Shown here in pieces: positions 9,282 to 19,919 of a stretch of DNA of 31,468 bases. Source of the DNA: Welwitschia mirabilis (Eukaryota > Gnetophyta > Gnetopsida > Welwitschiales); contig JBOZIK010000001.1 in the NCBI GenBank assembly GCA_051453625.1, forward strand, positions 220,715,043 through 220,746,510. Direction: 5' to 3'. The notes beneath the pieces were generated by a model. That model ran no database searches, was not told the origin of the DNA, and was given only the letters and a program-made list of their open reading frames with translations. The position numbers and the translations under genes were made by a program. Each line of letters opens with the position of its first letter. The first letter of the stretch is position 1.

Positions 9282-10149
9282 TGAATATAAGGAGCTAGAG
9301 GATTGTCACTATCTAGATAAGTACCTTGAATTTTAGTTCAAGTTATTTTTTTAAAATAGTACTATATTTTTATTATAGTTAAAGTAGGTTTATTTTTGGA
9401 AATTTTTATTTTCTATAGTTTTAAAGATAACTGTCATCCTCATTGTAATCCCCAAAGATGTCGATTTGGTGCCCTACCTAAGATAGAGAACCAAGCCTTA
9501 ATAACTTAGCTAAATGCTGATTTAACATCGATTCTACTTATTGGAATCAAGATAATTTTAGAGTAGCATTATGATAACGCATTGGGAATGATATTCTTGA
9601 ATTTTAAATTTATTTTTTTTTTTTTTGCAATTTTTCCTTCTGTTTGTAGATTAGCAATAAAACTACTATCATCTTCTCAGTCATCTCCTAATGGCTTGGA
9701 CGATAGTCTAGTTTTCTAGTTATGATAATTTTTCTTTGATTTCAGTTTTCTACTATTGTGATCATCATTCGTCTCATCATCCTCATGACCAGTTGGATGA
9801 CTATTAGTTATGTTTGATTTTAGTTTTCATTTGCTATCTAAAGTATGTAGGGATATGATGGATTCTAATAGAAAGAAAAGGTATAAGAGAGAATAGAGCT
9901 TGATTGAAAAAAATAATTAGAGAAGGGTTAATCAACTTTGAGCAGAATCCAGATATGCACATTCCAGGCATTCAAATTTTAAGAGCTAAAGAATAAGATT
10001 TTTTTTTCTTTTATTATTTCAAAATCAGATTTTACAAAACAAAATTATAAAGATAATAGCACTAAAAAGTAGATCATATCATTTCTTCTTCATCTATATT
10101 GAAATCGTCGTAAAAATAAAAGCAAGTTGCATCATCTAATATAATAATC
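9282..10149 (+). other. Element B untranslated leader
   Basis: AT-rich sequence between the primer site and gag, with a 14-T run at 9613-9626. No coding pattern is recognisable. This position holds the packaging leader and gag start in intact relatives; the true gag start cannot be placed. Confidence 0.5.
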
Positions 10150-11540
10150 ATGATAAGAGCATTGACATTGAATGCAAATGTTACTCTTATATATTTAATT
10201 GCTAATAGAAAATGTGAAATCCAAAATCCTTTTGATTTACCTATAGGTAGTGCTGTAGAATTAAGAAATTTAAGTACTTATCTAACATTTTCAGGGAAAC
10301 CTGAGGAAGACCCTTTTCAACATCTAGCCAATATTGAATAACTTGTACTTACCTTAGAAAATGGTAAAAAAAAGCATTAGTAATTATACTTACATTATTA
10401 TTTTTCTAATCATACTTAGATGAAAGGCAAAATTTTGGCTTAAAACCATTTCATACAAGAGTCCTAAATCGTGGAGTCAAGTATAAGAAGTTTTTATTAA
10501 AATATTTTTGAGTGAAAGCATCATGAGAAAAAGAAGGGAAAAAGTTACTAACTTTCAATAGTAACCTCATGAATATTATGTCATAATATATGAACATTTT
10601 ATCATAGCTATCCATTCTAACCCTGTTGATGAATTTTATAAAGACAAATTAGTCAATTATTTTTATAGTGGATTGAATAGTCAAACTAAACAATGTACAG
10701 ACTTTTTTTGTGGTGCCAATTTGAAGAACGTAGGATTAGAGGATGCATGGAATATATTAGAAAATATAATAGAAATAAGTCAAACTTAGCCAAAATCCAC
10801 TAAGAAAAATCAAACTATAGGCCAAATCATAATAGATTTAAAAGAAGTAAAACATGAAAATGAAGAGGAGAGAGGTGATTCAATTAACTTAATCAAGGAT
10901 TTCATCACTAATTTGGAGAAATACACTCAACTAATAGTTGATGAAAAGGTAGTAAAAAAAAATGAAAACATAACTTTAACAAGTGATATTTGTGAAGAAA
11001 ACTCTCATCCAACTAAAGAATGTTCCTTGTTGCCAACTTCCAAAGAAAGGATGTTTAAGGAAGTATGTGCATTTAATCAAAGAATACCTAACTTCAAAAG
11101 CCAACCACAATTTTAAAACAGATTAGGTGGACAGTCACAATGGAAACCTTTTGATAATAGATTCAGAAATTCAAACTTTCAACCAAATAACCTTAATTTT
11201 CAACAAAATTAGAATGATCTACTTAGAGAATCCATAGAAGAATTGAAAAAGGTGTAAGAAAGGACTAATAGTAATATTGAAAACTTAGTAAATGTATTTT
11301 AACAAATGATTCTTATCAATCAAATACCACAAGGGTTGCTTGCATCTCAACCAGTCAAGAGAGAGTTGAAGATAGTAATAAGAAGTGGAAATAATACGAC
11401 ACCTCTTACCCATAAGGTTTTAACTTTAAAAAACAATGAAAAAACTAAAGAAGATGATGTAGAAATTTTGGACTCATATAACATCTCAGCAACATCACAT
11501 GCTACAACCTCCACTAAAAATTCTTCATAAGAAAATTAAG
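10150..11540 (+). pseudogene. Element B gag, degenerate
   Basis: Gag is recognised in pieces. 10150-10341 ends in 'SGKPEEDPFQHLANIE', matching the Athila gag segment G-x-x-x-E-D-P-x-x-H-L-x-x-F. About 10600-10790 contains 'FYKDKLVNYFYSGLNSQTKQ' and 'GLEDAWNILENI', matching the retrotransposon gag core that ends in an E-E-A-(Y/W) helix. 10913-11116 has 'CEENSHPTKEC', a CxxxxHxxxxC remnant of the zinc knuckle, followed by 'AFNQRIPNF', the usual Athila sequence after it. 11306-11530 is the gag-protease linker with I-R-S-G-N. Gag would form the virus-like particle. Stops and frameshifts separate the pieces, and 10342-10600 is nearly unreadable. Confidence 0.75.
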
Positions 11541-11711
11541 AAAAAAACCATCTACTCCTTGGCTTGATAGGTTAAACATGAGTTATACCAATGATGAGTA
11601 CTTAAAAACCTTGATGCAAGAGGTAAACATCAACTTATCTTTTTGGAAACTCTTGCAAGAAAATCCTAATTACTCTAAGTTTTTCTTACTCAATCTATTT
11701 CCAACTTAGCC

Positions 11712-12180
11712 ATGAAAGAGTGTTTAAAATTCAAAGAGGTTAGAGAAGCAACTATGAGTGTCACCTTGGAAAGAAACAAAAGAATTCAAAAAGAATTAAT
11801 AGACATAGAAGCTAGTGTAAACATCATATCTCTTTACATAGGTATAAAGATTTGGGTTGGAAAACAAAATAGAACCTACATGAATTATCTTGAAATTGGC
11901 TAATACTTTAGTCAAAATTCCTTAGGGATTATCAAAGACCTAGTCATCCAAATAGAGAAATATTTTCACCCCATAGATATAGTCATCATTGAGGTAGAAC
12001 ATGATGGAGATTATCCACTACTCTTAGGAAGAGACTTTTGTGCAACTGCCCACTATATCATTGATACATAAGCTAGAATGATGGAATGTCATATAGGTAA
12101 TAAAATGTTTACCATTCAAGTTTTTGATGCTGCTAAAAAAGAAATACGAGATGACTTTAATTTGAAAAAAGAACTTAAAT
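11712..12180 (+). pseudogene. Element B aspartic protease, inactive
   Basis: The frame from 11712 contains the active-site region D-I-E-A-S at 11802-11816, where the family has D-(L/I)-G-(A/S)-S; the catalytic Asp is kept but the essential Gly is Glu (GAA, explainable from GGA). After one stop, the same frame gives 'YPLLLGRDFCATAHYIID' (about 12010-12070), matching the C-terminal protease signature, then another stop. It is collinear with element A's protease and clearly its relative ('SLGIIKDLVIQIE' here, 'SLGVIKDLVIEIE' in A). Confidence 0.75.
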
Positions 12181-12589
12181 CAACCATGTTTTTATAACAT
12201 TATCCAATTAAAGAGAGATTAATAATGCTACATGAACCAAATTTGTATGATAACCTAACTAAAATATACTATCTTAAGCTTGAGAATGAGTAATATATCA
12301 ACTAAGAAGAAACTCAACATGTTTACTGAGTAGAAAATCTTTTTGCAGAGTGTTCTTTCATGTCTATCATTTCCATAATAGACAGGACAACGAGTGAAAG
12401 TTTTAACCTAGAATTAAAAGAGTTGTTCCTAGGTCTAAAATATATTTTCCTATCCAACAATCCAAAGAAACCTTTAATAATAAGTTATCTTCTTACTCCT
12501 CAACAAGAATCTAACTCACTCTCCCTTTTGACTTCTAAAGAAGATTCTTTTGCTTAGACTCATAAAGACTTAACTGCGATTCCTCTTTC

Positions 12590-13490
12590 CATAGTCCAAC
12601 ATAAATTTTACCTAAAAAATAATGCTAAACCTATTAGTCAACCCCAATAAAGGATTAACCTAGCCCTTAATCAAGTAGTTAAAGATGAAATTATTAAAAT
12701 AATGGATGTTCAGATCATATATGTTATATCTGATAGTGAGTGAATTAGCCCTTTGAAAGTAGTTTCAGAAAAGGATGGAAAATGGAGAATGTGAATTGAT
12801 TGTAGAAAAATTAATGAGGTTACTAAAAGGAATTATTGTCATTTATTCTTTTTTGATCAAGTGCTTGATAGAATCCAAGGTCATGCCTTCTACTGTTTTC
12901 TTGATGAATATAGTGGCTATAATCAAGTTTGCATAGAAAGTGAAGACCAAGTCAAAAGCATCTTTTCTTCATCTTTTGGAATCTTTACTTTTAGATAAAT
13001 GGATTTTGGAGTTTATAATGACTTTCTAATGAGTAATGATGAGATCTTTTCTGATATGATAAAGGATTATGTTAAAATTTTTATGAATGACTTTTCCATC
13101 TTTGATTAAACTTTTGAATAAATCATAGAAAGATTAGAGAAAGTTTTGGATCGATGTATAGATAGTATCCTACATTTGAGTTGGGAAAAGATTTTTCTCT
13201 TTGTCAAACATGAAATAGTTTTAGGTTACCACATTTCAAAGGAAGGCATTAAGATGAATCCTACAAAAATTGGTATCATTAAAAACTAAAGACCTTCAAT
13301 CAATGTCAAATAAGTTAGATCCTTCCTTAGTCATGCTGATTTCTATCATTGATTTATTCATGATTACGCCAAAATTTGTAAACCACTTTACTCATTACTT
13401 AAAAAATATGCTAAATTTAATTGGAATGATTCATGTTAATTTTTATTTTATATGCTTAAGAAAAACATTTCTTTTTAAAGCTATTATCAT
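12590..13490 (+). pseudogene. Element B reverse transcriptase, catalytic Asp lost
   Basis: RT motifs follow in order: 'ISPLKVVSEKDGKWRM' (about 12745-12792), 'IDCRKINEVTKRNY', 'FYCFLDEYSGYNQV' (about 12888-12930), and the catalytic box F-M-N-D-F at 13080-13094. The box normally has two Asp; the first (13086-13088) is AAT, Asn, consistent with GAT to AAT. The thumb region follows with 'IVLGYHISKEGIKMNP' (about 13215-13262) and 'FLSHADFYH'. Stops such as the one before I-S-P-L are explainable as TGG to TGA. The L-P-F-G-L-C-N-A-P motif is heavily damaged here although A retains it. Confidence 0.85.
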
Positions 13491-13506
13491 AGGTTCCAAT
13501 TAGACT

Positions 13507-13860
13507 AAAGATTTTGAAATCATGTGTGATGTAAGCAATGTTGTTATGGGTGGGGTTCTTAGCCAAAAATATGAAAATGATTTTAAACTTATATCCTATC
13601 TTGGTAAAACTTTATCCAAAGTGCAATCCAACTATACTACTATTAAAAGGAAAATGCTTGTCATTATCTTTTGCCTTGTTCATTTTAGACACTATCTTCT
13701 TGGCTTCCACATCAATGTCTTTATAGATCATGTATGAATATGCTATCTTATAATAAAGAAAGATCCTAGTACTAGACTTATTAAGTGGATCCTTCTCATG
13801 CAAGAATTTAATCCTACCATCATCAATAAGGCTGGAAAACATAATATTATTATATAGCAC
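13507..13860 (+). pseudogene. Element B RNase H domain
   Basis: The frame 13522-13737 is an unbroken RT-associated RNase H: 'MCDVSNVVMGGVLSQ' contains the first catalytic-type Asp in the pattern x-C-D-A-S-x-x-x-x-G-A-V-L, then 'ISYLGKTLSKVQSNYTTIKR' matches Y-x-S-K-T-L-x-x-x-Q-x-N-Y-x-T-T-E-K-E, and 'FRHYLLGFHINVFIDHV' matches F-R-x-Y-L-x-G-x-x-x-x-x-x-T-D-H. A stop (TGA at 13735) ends it. The domain removes the RNA strand during reverse transcription. It is one of the better-kept parts of B. Confidence 0.85.
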
Positions 13861-13954
13861 TTACGTTGATTATCTTGTTCTTATGATACATTACCCTTAA
13901 ATGATTCCTTCTTAGATGAGAAGCTATTTGATATTGAACAAATTTATGCCATAT

Positions 13955-15230
13955 CTTCTACTCATCTTACTCTTTGGTATGCTGATATTTTAAAATACCT
14001 TGTTACTATGAAAACACCTTAGTATTTTAATCATAACCAATGCAAATATTTTCTCCATAGGATTAGTGACTATGACTGGAATGAACCCCATATTTATAGA
14101 AGATGCAAGGACCAAATCATGCATAAATGTATGCTAGAGTGGAAAAGATCAAAGATCCTTAACCTTTGCCATAGTGGAGTACATGGGAGACATTTTAGTG
14201 GCTAAAAGACTATAATGAAAGTTCTTCACTTTGGTATTTATTGACCTATCCCTTTTAAAGACTTATTTAACTTTACTAGAAGGTGTAATGCTTGTTAATA
14301 CTATGGTAGCCTATCTCATTCTTGAGATATACCCCTTAAACCTATACTTGAACATGAACCTTTTGATTCTTAGGGGATTAACTTTATAGGACCTATGAAA
14401 CCACCTTTTCATGATAAAAATTACATCTTAGTGACCATTGGTTAGGTTATTAAGTTGGTTAAATCTATTCCTACTACCAAGAATGATGTCCAAACTATTT
14501 GCAACATTATTCAAACTCATATCTTTCAATGTTTTTATTTTCCTATAATTATCATTAGTGATTAGATAACTCATTTTACTAATCACCTTTTTTGAAGACT
14601 TCTTTTATCCACTGGCATTGAACATTGAATTGCATGTGCTTATCATCCTCAAACTAATGGATAAGCCAAAAATAAAAATAGAGAAATTAAAAAGATGATC
14701 TAAACATTAGTCTCTATCAATAAGAAAACATGGTTCTATAAACTTAATGACGTTCTTTGGGCTTAACATACTACTTAGAATAACTCTCTAGGTTTCTCAC
14801 CTTATGAACTTGTGTATAGAAAAGTTTGTATCTTTCTAGTTGATGTTTGTTATAACTCCTATCAATTAATCCATTAACTTAACCTCATAAACTTGGATGA
14901 AAATTTTAGAATTTGATTAACCCAACTTGACCATCTAGATAAAAAGTGTACTCATGTCATACATCATCAACTTATTCATAAAGCCCAATCTAAGTTCAAC
15001 TATGACAAAAAATTATCCATAACCAAGTTAAACTTGGTCAACTAGTTGTTTTATACAATACCTAAGTACACCTTTTACACAACAAGTTAACTTCTAAATG
15101 GTTAGATCCTTACCTTATAGAAAAAGTACATTCAAATGGCTTATTCAAAATCTTTGATTCAAATCCTAGGAAAATTCAAAAAGTTAATTAATAAAAGCTA
15201 AAAATTTATGAGTCATCTACTAATAAAACC
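13955..15230 (+). pseudogene. Element B integrase, inactive
   Basis: The region starts with 'TLWYADILKYLVT' (about 13965-14010). The H2C2 zinc-binding region follows: 'CHSGVHGRHFSG' (about 14166-14205) and C-N-A-C near 14288-14300. The core has G-I-N-F-I-G-P at 14374-14394, where the first catalytic Asp is Asn (AAC at 14380-14382), then I-S-D near 14550, then 'AYHPQTNG' (about 14638-14662) and 'NREIKKM', which carries the expected Glu. The C-terminal part reaches 'ILGKFKKLI' at about 15160-15190. At least ten stops interrupt it, mostly explainable as Trp or Gln codons. The domain would insert cDNA into chromosomes. Confidence 0.85.
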
Positions 15231-17404
15231 TTAAACATGATAAAAGTACTTGTTTTGGAAGCCACTCTCAATGAGGTGAACCTTCCTCTTATCATTATCT
15301 AAATTCCTTTTTAACTTATTCCTTAGGTAGACATCATGTTATCACTTAAATATATTTAACTTAACTTATGTATTTACTTTATAAAGTTACCATGTTTAGA
15401 AATCTTTTACTTGGTATTTTTAATGATAAGATTGGATTCTCCTAATCTTAAGACATTTATATGTCTATAAGCTTCATTTCAAAGGAAGATGCCTTGACTC
15501 TTTTGTTTTCTTTTAATGGTGTGAGTAATTAATTGTTTTTTTAATGATCTTACTTGTTCCTCATTTCATTACTTCACTTTTATCCTTATAAGTACTTGGT
15601 CATGGGACTCATTTTAAAAAACCACCAAAAAAATAAAAAAATAAAATAAATAAAAACCATGATTTTTCATATCTGAGCTAAAACCGTAGTCACCATGATG
15701 TCCTACTATAGGTACACTGGGGAAAATTTTCCTAAGAGGGGCCTTTGGTAGTGTGATATGATAGCTATGGAAACTCCACTAGGAGGTTAGTTGGCAATGC
15801 TGTGTAGGTTCTTACTCTTATAATAGTGGTTGCAATTTTCTCACTATAGAAAAATAATTTTTAATTAGAGGCTATGGAATTAGTGATATTCTTGGTATCA
15901 TTAGAGGTATTGCTCATTTTCNNNNNNNNNNNNNNNNNNNNNNNNNNNNNNNNNNNNNNNNNNNNNNNNNNNNNNNNNNNNNNNNNNNNNNNNNNNNNNN
16001 NNNNNNNNNNNNNNNNNNNNNTACTTATTTTCTAGACTCCTTTTACATATAATACTTCCACATGATGATTCTAATTTTTTGGATTCTAGTGTTATTTTAA
16101 TATGATAGCTTGTAATTTCATGTTTTAATAGATTTTTATCTTATCATTTATTATTTGATAACATTAGACATACTTAACATTATCATAATCATTACCTATT
16201 TGAGTGGTACTTTATGAGTTTTTACATACTATGATGCCTTTTGCATCAAGTGATTTTATGGTTGTTATTAAGGGAATTTGTTAGGTTAGAATTTAGGATA
16301 AGTATACAATATTCTTTATGTTTCTAATTGTTCATTTTCATTTTATTTTTNNNNNNNNNNNNNNNNNNNNNNNNNNNNAGTCATTTTCATACTTTTTAAA
16401 AATAATATTATGGATCTAATCATTTAGTAGTTTCTTATTGATTTTTACTCATAGTTTCTATCCATAAGGGTTGTTGTTTCTCTTTTTGATAGGTAATCAT
16501 AATACTTTCTCTTTTGAATTTTAGTTCTTACTTTTCCATGCTTACTGAGTTCAGGCACATTTAAGAAGTTCTTTTGTACATTACTTCTTCTGCTAATTTT
16601 CCAATGATTAATTGATCTTTTTATTGCTTTTAGATTTTTTTCTAGATTTTTCTAGTTTTTACCATTTATACAAACATCTCATTTGAGCAGTATCATCCCG
16701 CTTTTTTCATCCTCATAATAGACAAGAGGATAATAATCCTTTTTATCTTGAGTAATCTAAGACATTTTGCTTCACTTGTGGGAGGGAGGGTAGGTCATAT
16801 TTTTGAGCTTCTTTTAAGATCTTGAGAAAAAATTTTAAATTTAAAAGGATCATGTTTGAGCTTTCATGATACACATTTATGATAAGTTATTTAGATATGA
16901 TTTCATATTACTTGAATAAAAATTCATGGACTTTATCTAGCAAAGGCACAGTAGCACACTCATAGAGTTTTCTTGCAGCTATGTTTCAAAATATCTAAGA
17001 CATCATGAATAATGGAAAGAATGTTATGATTACTCTTGTACTTTGCCCCTTATATAATACATTAATGCATTGAGTTATCACTACTTAAGTTTTACACATT
17101 AGTTTTAGTATTACTATCTTGCATTATGCATACACATTATCATTTTCTGAGCTATCATTATTATATTTTATGACTTTTTGTATGTATGACATTTATTTAT
17201 TTTATTATAATTTGTTTAAGTAGGGGGGCTTATGAATATGTCAAAATTTATATCAATTAATTGGTTTTTGATGTCTAATCCTACATGGTAGAAATTGAAC
17301 TTAATTACATTTTTTTCTAGTTGCTGGTTATCTTAGTTAAATTAGCTAGAAATATAGTTGATCACTTACTTTTTCAAGAATTGACAAGGCTAAGCAGAGG
17401 GCTA
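15231..17404 (+). other. Element B 3' region (env-like position), mostly unreadable
   Basis: About 2.2 kb between integrase and the 3' LTR, where Athila elements may carry an envelope-like or other third ORF. It holds an A-rich stretch at 15617-15657, two N gaps, purine tracts at 16790-16800 (gggagggaggg) and 17222-17228 (aggggggc), and no long frame. The only part with a relative in the window is 15695-15870. The polypurine tract directly before the 3' LTR looks eroded (agcagagggcta). Confidence 0.5.
15695..15870 (+). other. 3' block shared with element C
   Basis: This block aligns, in reverse orientation, with 19380-19530 of element C: tactataggtacact, 'aagaggggcctttggtagtg', then 'atagtggttgcaattttctc' and an A-rich stretch are all recognisable in both. 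In C the same block is an open frame on its sense strand, so it probably was coding. I cannot assign the product. Confidence 0.55.
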
Positions 17405-18659
17405 TGTTACAATGCCAATTTATAGGAATTTGATGGTGTATTTTGAGTATTTTTGCAAGACATTTATATAAGTTTATATGCAATTCTAATGATTATGGAG
17501 AACTCATAAGATATTCACTAAAAAGTGCAATCTTTAACATATTTGGATGAATCCTAAGCTTATTTTGATACTTTATAATTTGAAGGAAGGATTAACCATG
17601 CAGAAGACTGATTTTTCTTTGAGATAGAAAATGGAGAGGCCTATCCTCCCCTCTATAATCCTCATAATAAACAAGACGACAACACTGCTAACATGGATGG
17701 AGTCTGCAGAGGTGACTGTGGGGCCTAAAGCTAATGGATTACCTTTTAATGTGAAGTGATGTGCCCATTGTATTCCATATGATAGTCAATATAATAGCTA
17801 TTTTTTTATGGATGGAAAGACTTATCTTTGTAATGGGGTCATGTAACCTAGATGAGTTACTATGTTTTCTTCTTTAACTTTTAGGGTTGAGCTTCTAGAA
17901 CTTTAATGTACAACTGTGAATACCCTCCCTTTCCTTCACTTTTATTTTCCATCTTTTATATCAGATATTCTTGTGATGAAAGATTAAAGGACAAGATGTC
18001 CATCCAGTAAGTACAAAGAGAAGTTTACCTTGGTGTTGAGCCAAGTATCCTCCATTAAGGAGCTACTACTTTGTTGTAAGTGGATGTAAAAGTTCATGAT
18101 TAATTTAATTACTCTTTTAATTGCTATTATGTAAATGTCCCTTATGGCTTAATTTGATTATAGTTTGGTGATAGTTCTATAGTTTATTTATATCATAAGG
18201 GAACTGTTTGTTAAGATTGACTTCATTAGTTTAGATTTGCATTGCATTTTCTTTATTCCATTTCATACTTGTATTATACATATTCTATTTGGCACATCTT
18301 ATAGTTTATGTTAGTTAGGAATAAGCAATAAACTATTTCTAATTAATCTAAATTATAAAGAACTAGTTCTTATGATAGAAGGATTAGAATCCAAATAGAA
18401 CTCATCTCATTTTCATTTCATCCATTGCATTTTACCTTCATTCATCTTGCATTACATTTTACATTGGTATTTACTTTTATTTATTAAAAAATAAAATACT
18501 AAAATACTTGTGAAATTAATTCTCTAACTCTAAGCCTAGATCCTTTAATGAATTATGACATTTGAGTTAACTTCCATCTTCCTAGTGTGTGTTTCCTATA
18601 AGTATTGTGATTTACAAATTTTACCTAAGTACTTAAAGATTGCATAAATTTACACTACA
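17405..18659 (+). repeat. 3' LTR of element B
   Basis: It starts TGTTACAATGCCAATTTATAGG and ends AATTTACACTACA, and aligns along its length with the 5' LTR at 8013-9257. The distinctive block 'agaagtttaccttggtgttg' (about 18018-18038) also has a relative at the right edge of the window. Confidence 0.9.
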
Positions 18660-19306
18660 ATAGTAGGATAGATTGAAGGTAATAATCTAGTACTAATCCT
18701 ATTTGCCCTTTCTTTTAATGAGGATTACCTAAAGAGGTATGGACCTTGGGATAACTATGCTTTTTAGAACTTCTAAAATGCTCATGGTGTCAAGATTAGA
18801 ATTCTTACTGACTCCTTGCATCACTTACATTTTCTTTCTCCCATAAAAACTTCTAGTAGGAGGAGGTCTAGAAGGAAGAACAAGTATATAGGTTGGTTTT
18901 TCTGATTTATGAGATCAAGTTCAACTAACTTTACTTTTCTAGTTACTGTTTAATGTTTTACCTACTCTTCAGAATAAATGTATTTTCTAGTTAAGAATCT
19001 TTTTATTTAAAAGGCAAGATATAAGGACTATTATTATTTGCATGATGAAATAAAAGTTTTGTTTGTTATTTTTTTTAATAAGATAAGCTTTAGCTACTTT
19101 TATTCTAGTATTAATTTCTATTGTATCAAATTATAAAAATTCTTTGATTATGAAGTTCTTTTATCTTGACAAAACTTTATTACTTTAAGATAACTAGAAG
19201 AAAGATACATTGATGCAGATGCTCTGAATGTTGAAACAAAATAATGGCATTTTATGCAACATTTATTTTTCCTTTCAGGGCTTATTTGGTTTAAATAAAA
19301 TATTAG
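18660..19306. other. Unassigned sequence between elements B and C
   Basis: Follows the 3' LTR of B and precedes the last readable part of C (minus strand). It should contain the 3' end and LTR of C if C is complete, but I could not match it to the sequence beyond C's 5' end at 26536-27900. A purine-rich stretch aggaggaggtctagaagg lies at about 18858-18875. No gene is recognised. Confidence 0.4.
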
Positions 19307-19530
19307 AGAGTAATCACTCCTTAGATAACTCTTGGAGAGTGATTATCTTCTTTATAATTCCAAGTCGAAGAGCCTTTATTTTAAAAAAGATTTTTGCAAT
19401 GAGAAGAGTGTAACCACTACCATAAAAATAAGGACCTATAGAGTTGTAAACCTCAATCATGGCTAATATTACATTGCTAAAGGCCCCTCTTGGGAATATT
19501 TGCCTTGGTGTACTTATGATAGGAAATTAC
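19307..19530 (-). pseudogene. Element C 3' open block, relative in element B
   Basis: A minus-strand frame of about 70 codons without stops follows integrase in element C. The product includes 'FPRGAFSNVILAMIEVYNSI', then 'GPYFYGSGYTLLIAKIF' and a basic helix-like end with 'IIKKIITLQELSKE'. The same block, with stops, is in element B at 15695-15870, so it was part of both elements. It may be a remnant of the third ORF found after pol in this lineage. I do not recognise a named domain. The plus-strand frame 19228-19413 is its shadow. Confidence 0.4.
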
Positions 19531-19732
19531 TCCTCTTTTTTTAGAATAACACAAATGATTGCATAGATACCTTTTTTGTACCTTTTATAATCTAGTCATT
19601 CTTACCATTTGTAACTTTTCCCTTATCAAAGTCTTACTGATTCTTGTGAGAGATACTTTTACCTACCAAGTAAAAATTATTATAATTTGAATAACATGTA
19701 TTTTATTTCTTAAAAGTTAAACCTTATAGATT

Positions 19733-19764
19733 TTATTTATTTATTTATTATTATTATTATTATT
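19733..19764. repeat. TTTA/TTA microsatellite
   Basis: A run of TTTA units passes into six or so TTA units. It lies in the spacer after the integrase of element C. Confidence 0.8.
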
Positions 19765-19919
19765 TTAATTAAGTTTTTTATTTTTAAATATTTTTATTTT
19801 TAGGGTAATACTATAGAACTATGGAGGAAAATATATGGGTAAAATTCTTTCTATCCTGTAAGTTTGTTCTGTCTCCTGTAAAAGTGAAATTCTTTCTATA
19901 TAACTCTTGATTCTATGAC

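Larger units (their letters stand above)
8013..18659 (+). mobile_element. Element B: nearly full-length Athila-like Ty3/gypsy retrotransposon
   Basis: About 10.6 kb, with direct LTRs at 8013-9257 and 17405-18659, a primer site next to the 5' LTR, and gag, protease, RT, RNase H and integrase in gypsy order on the plus strand, followed by about 2 kb before the 3' LTR where Athila elements often carry an envelope-like ORF. Size, tRNA-Asp-type primer site and gag/protease motifs fit the Athila lineage. It is dead: every domain has stops or frameshifts. No 5-bp target duplication is visible (gcaca before, atagt after), which may reflect decay, a mis-set LTR edge or inter-element recombination. Two N gaps (15922-16021 and 16351-16378) lie in the 3' region. 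Confidence 0.9.

Noticed and set aside
9613-9626. 14-T run as the tail of a minus-strand LINE.
   Set aside because: No LINE coding sequence lies next to it and it sits in the leader of element B.
13612-13860. An 82-codon minus-strand frame and a second plus-strand frame at 13538-13726.
   Set aside because: Both overlap the clear RNase H domain of element B in other frames; they are shadows.
15617-15657. A-rich stretch as a possible LINE or SINE poly-A tail.
   Set aside because: It is internal to element B, interspersed with T and C, and no LINE or SINE body precedes it.
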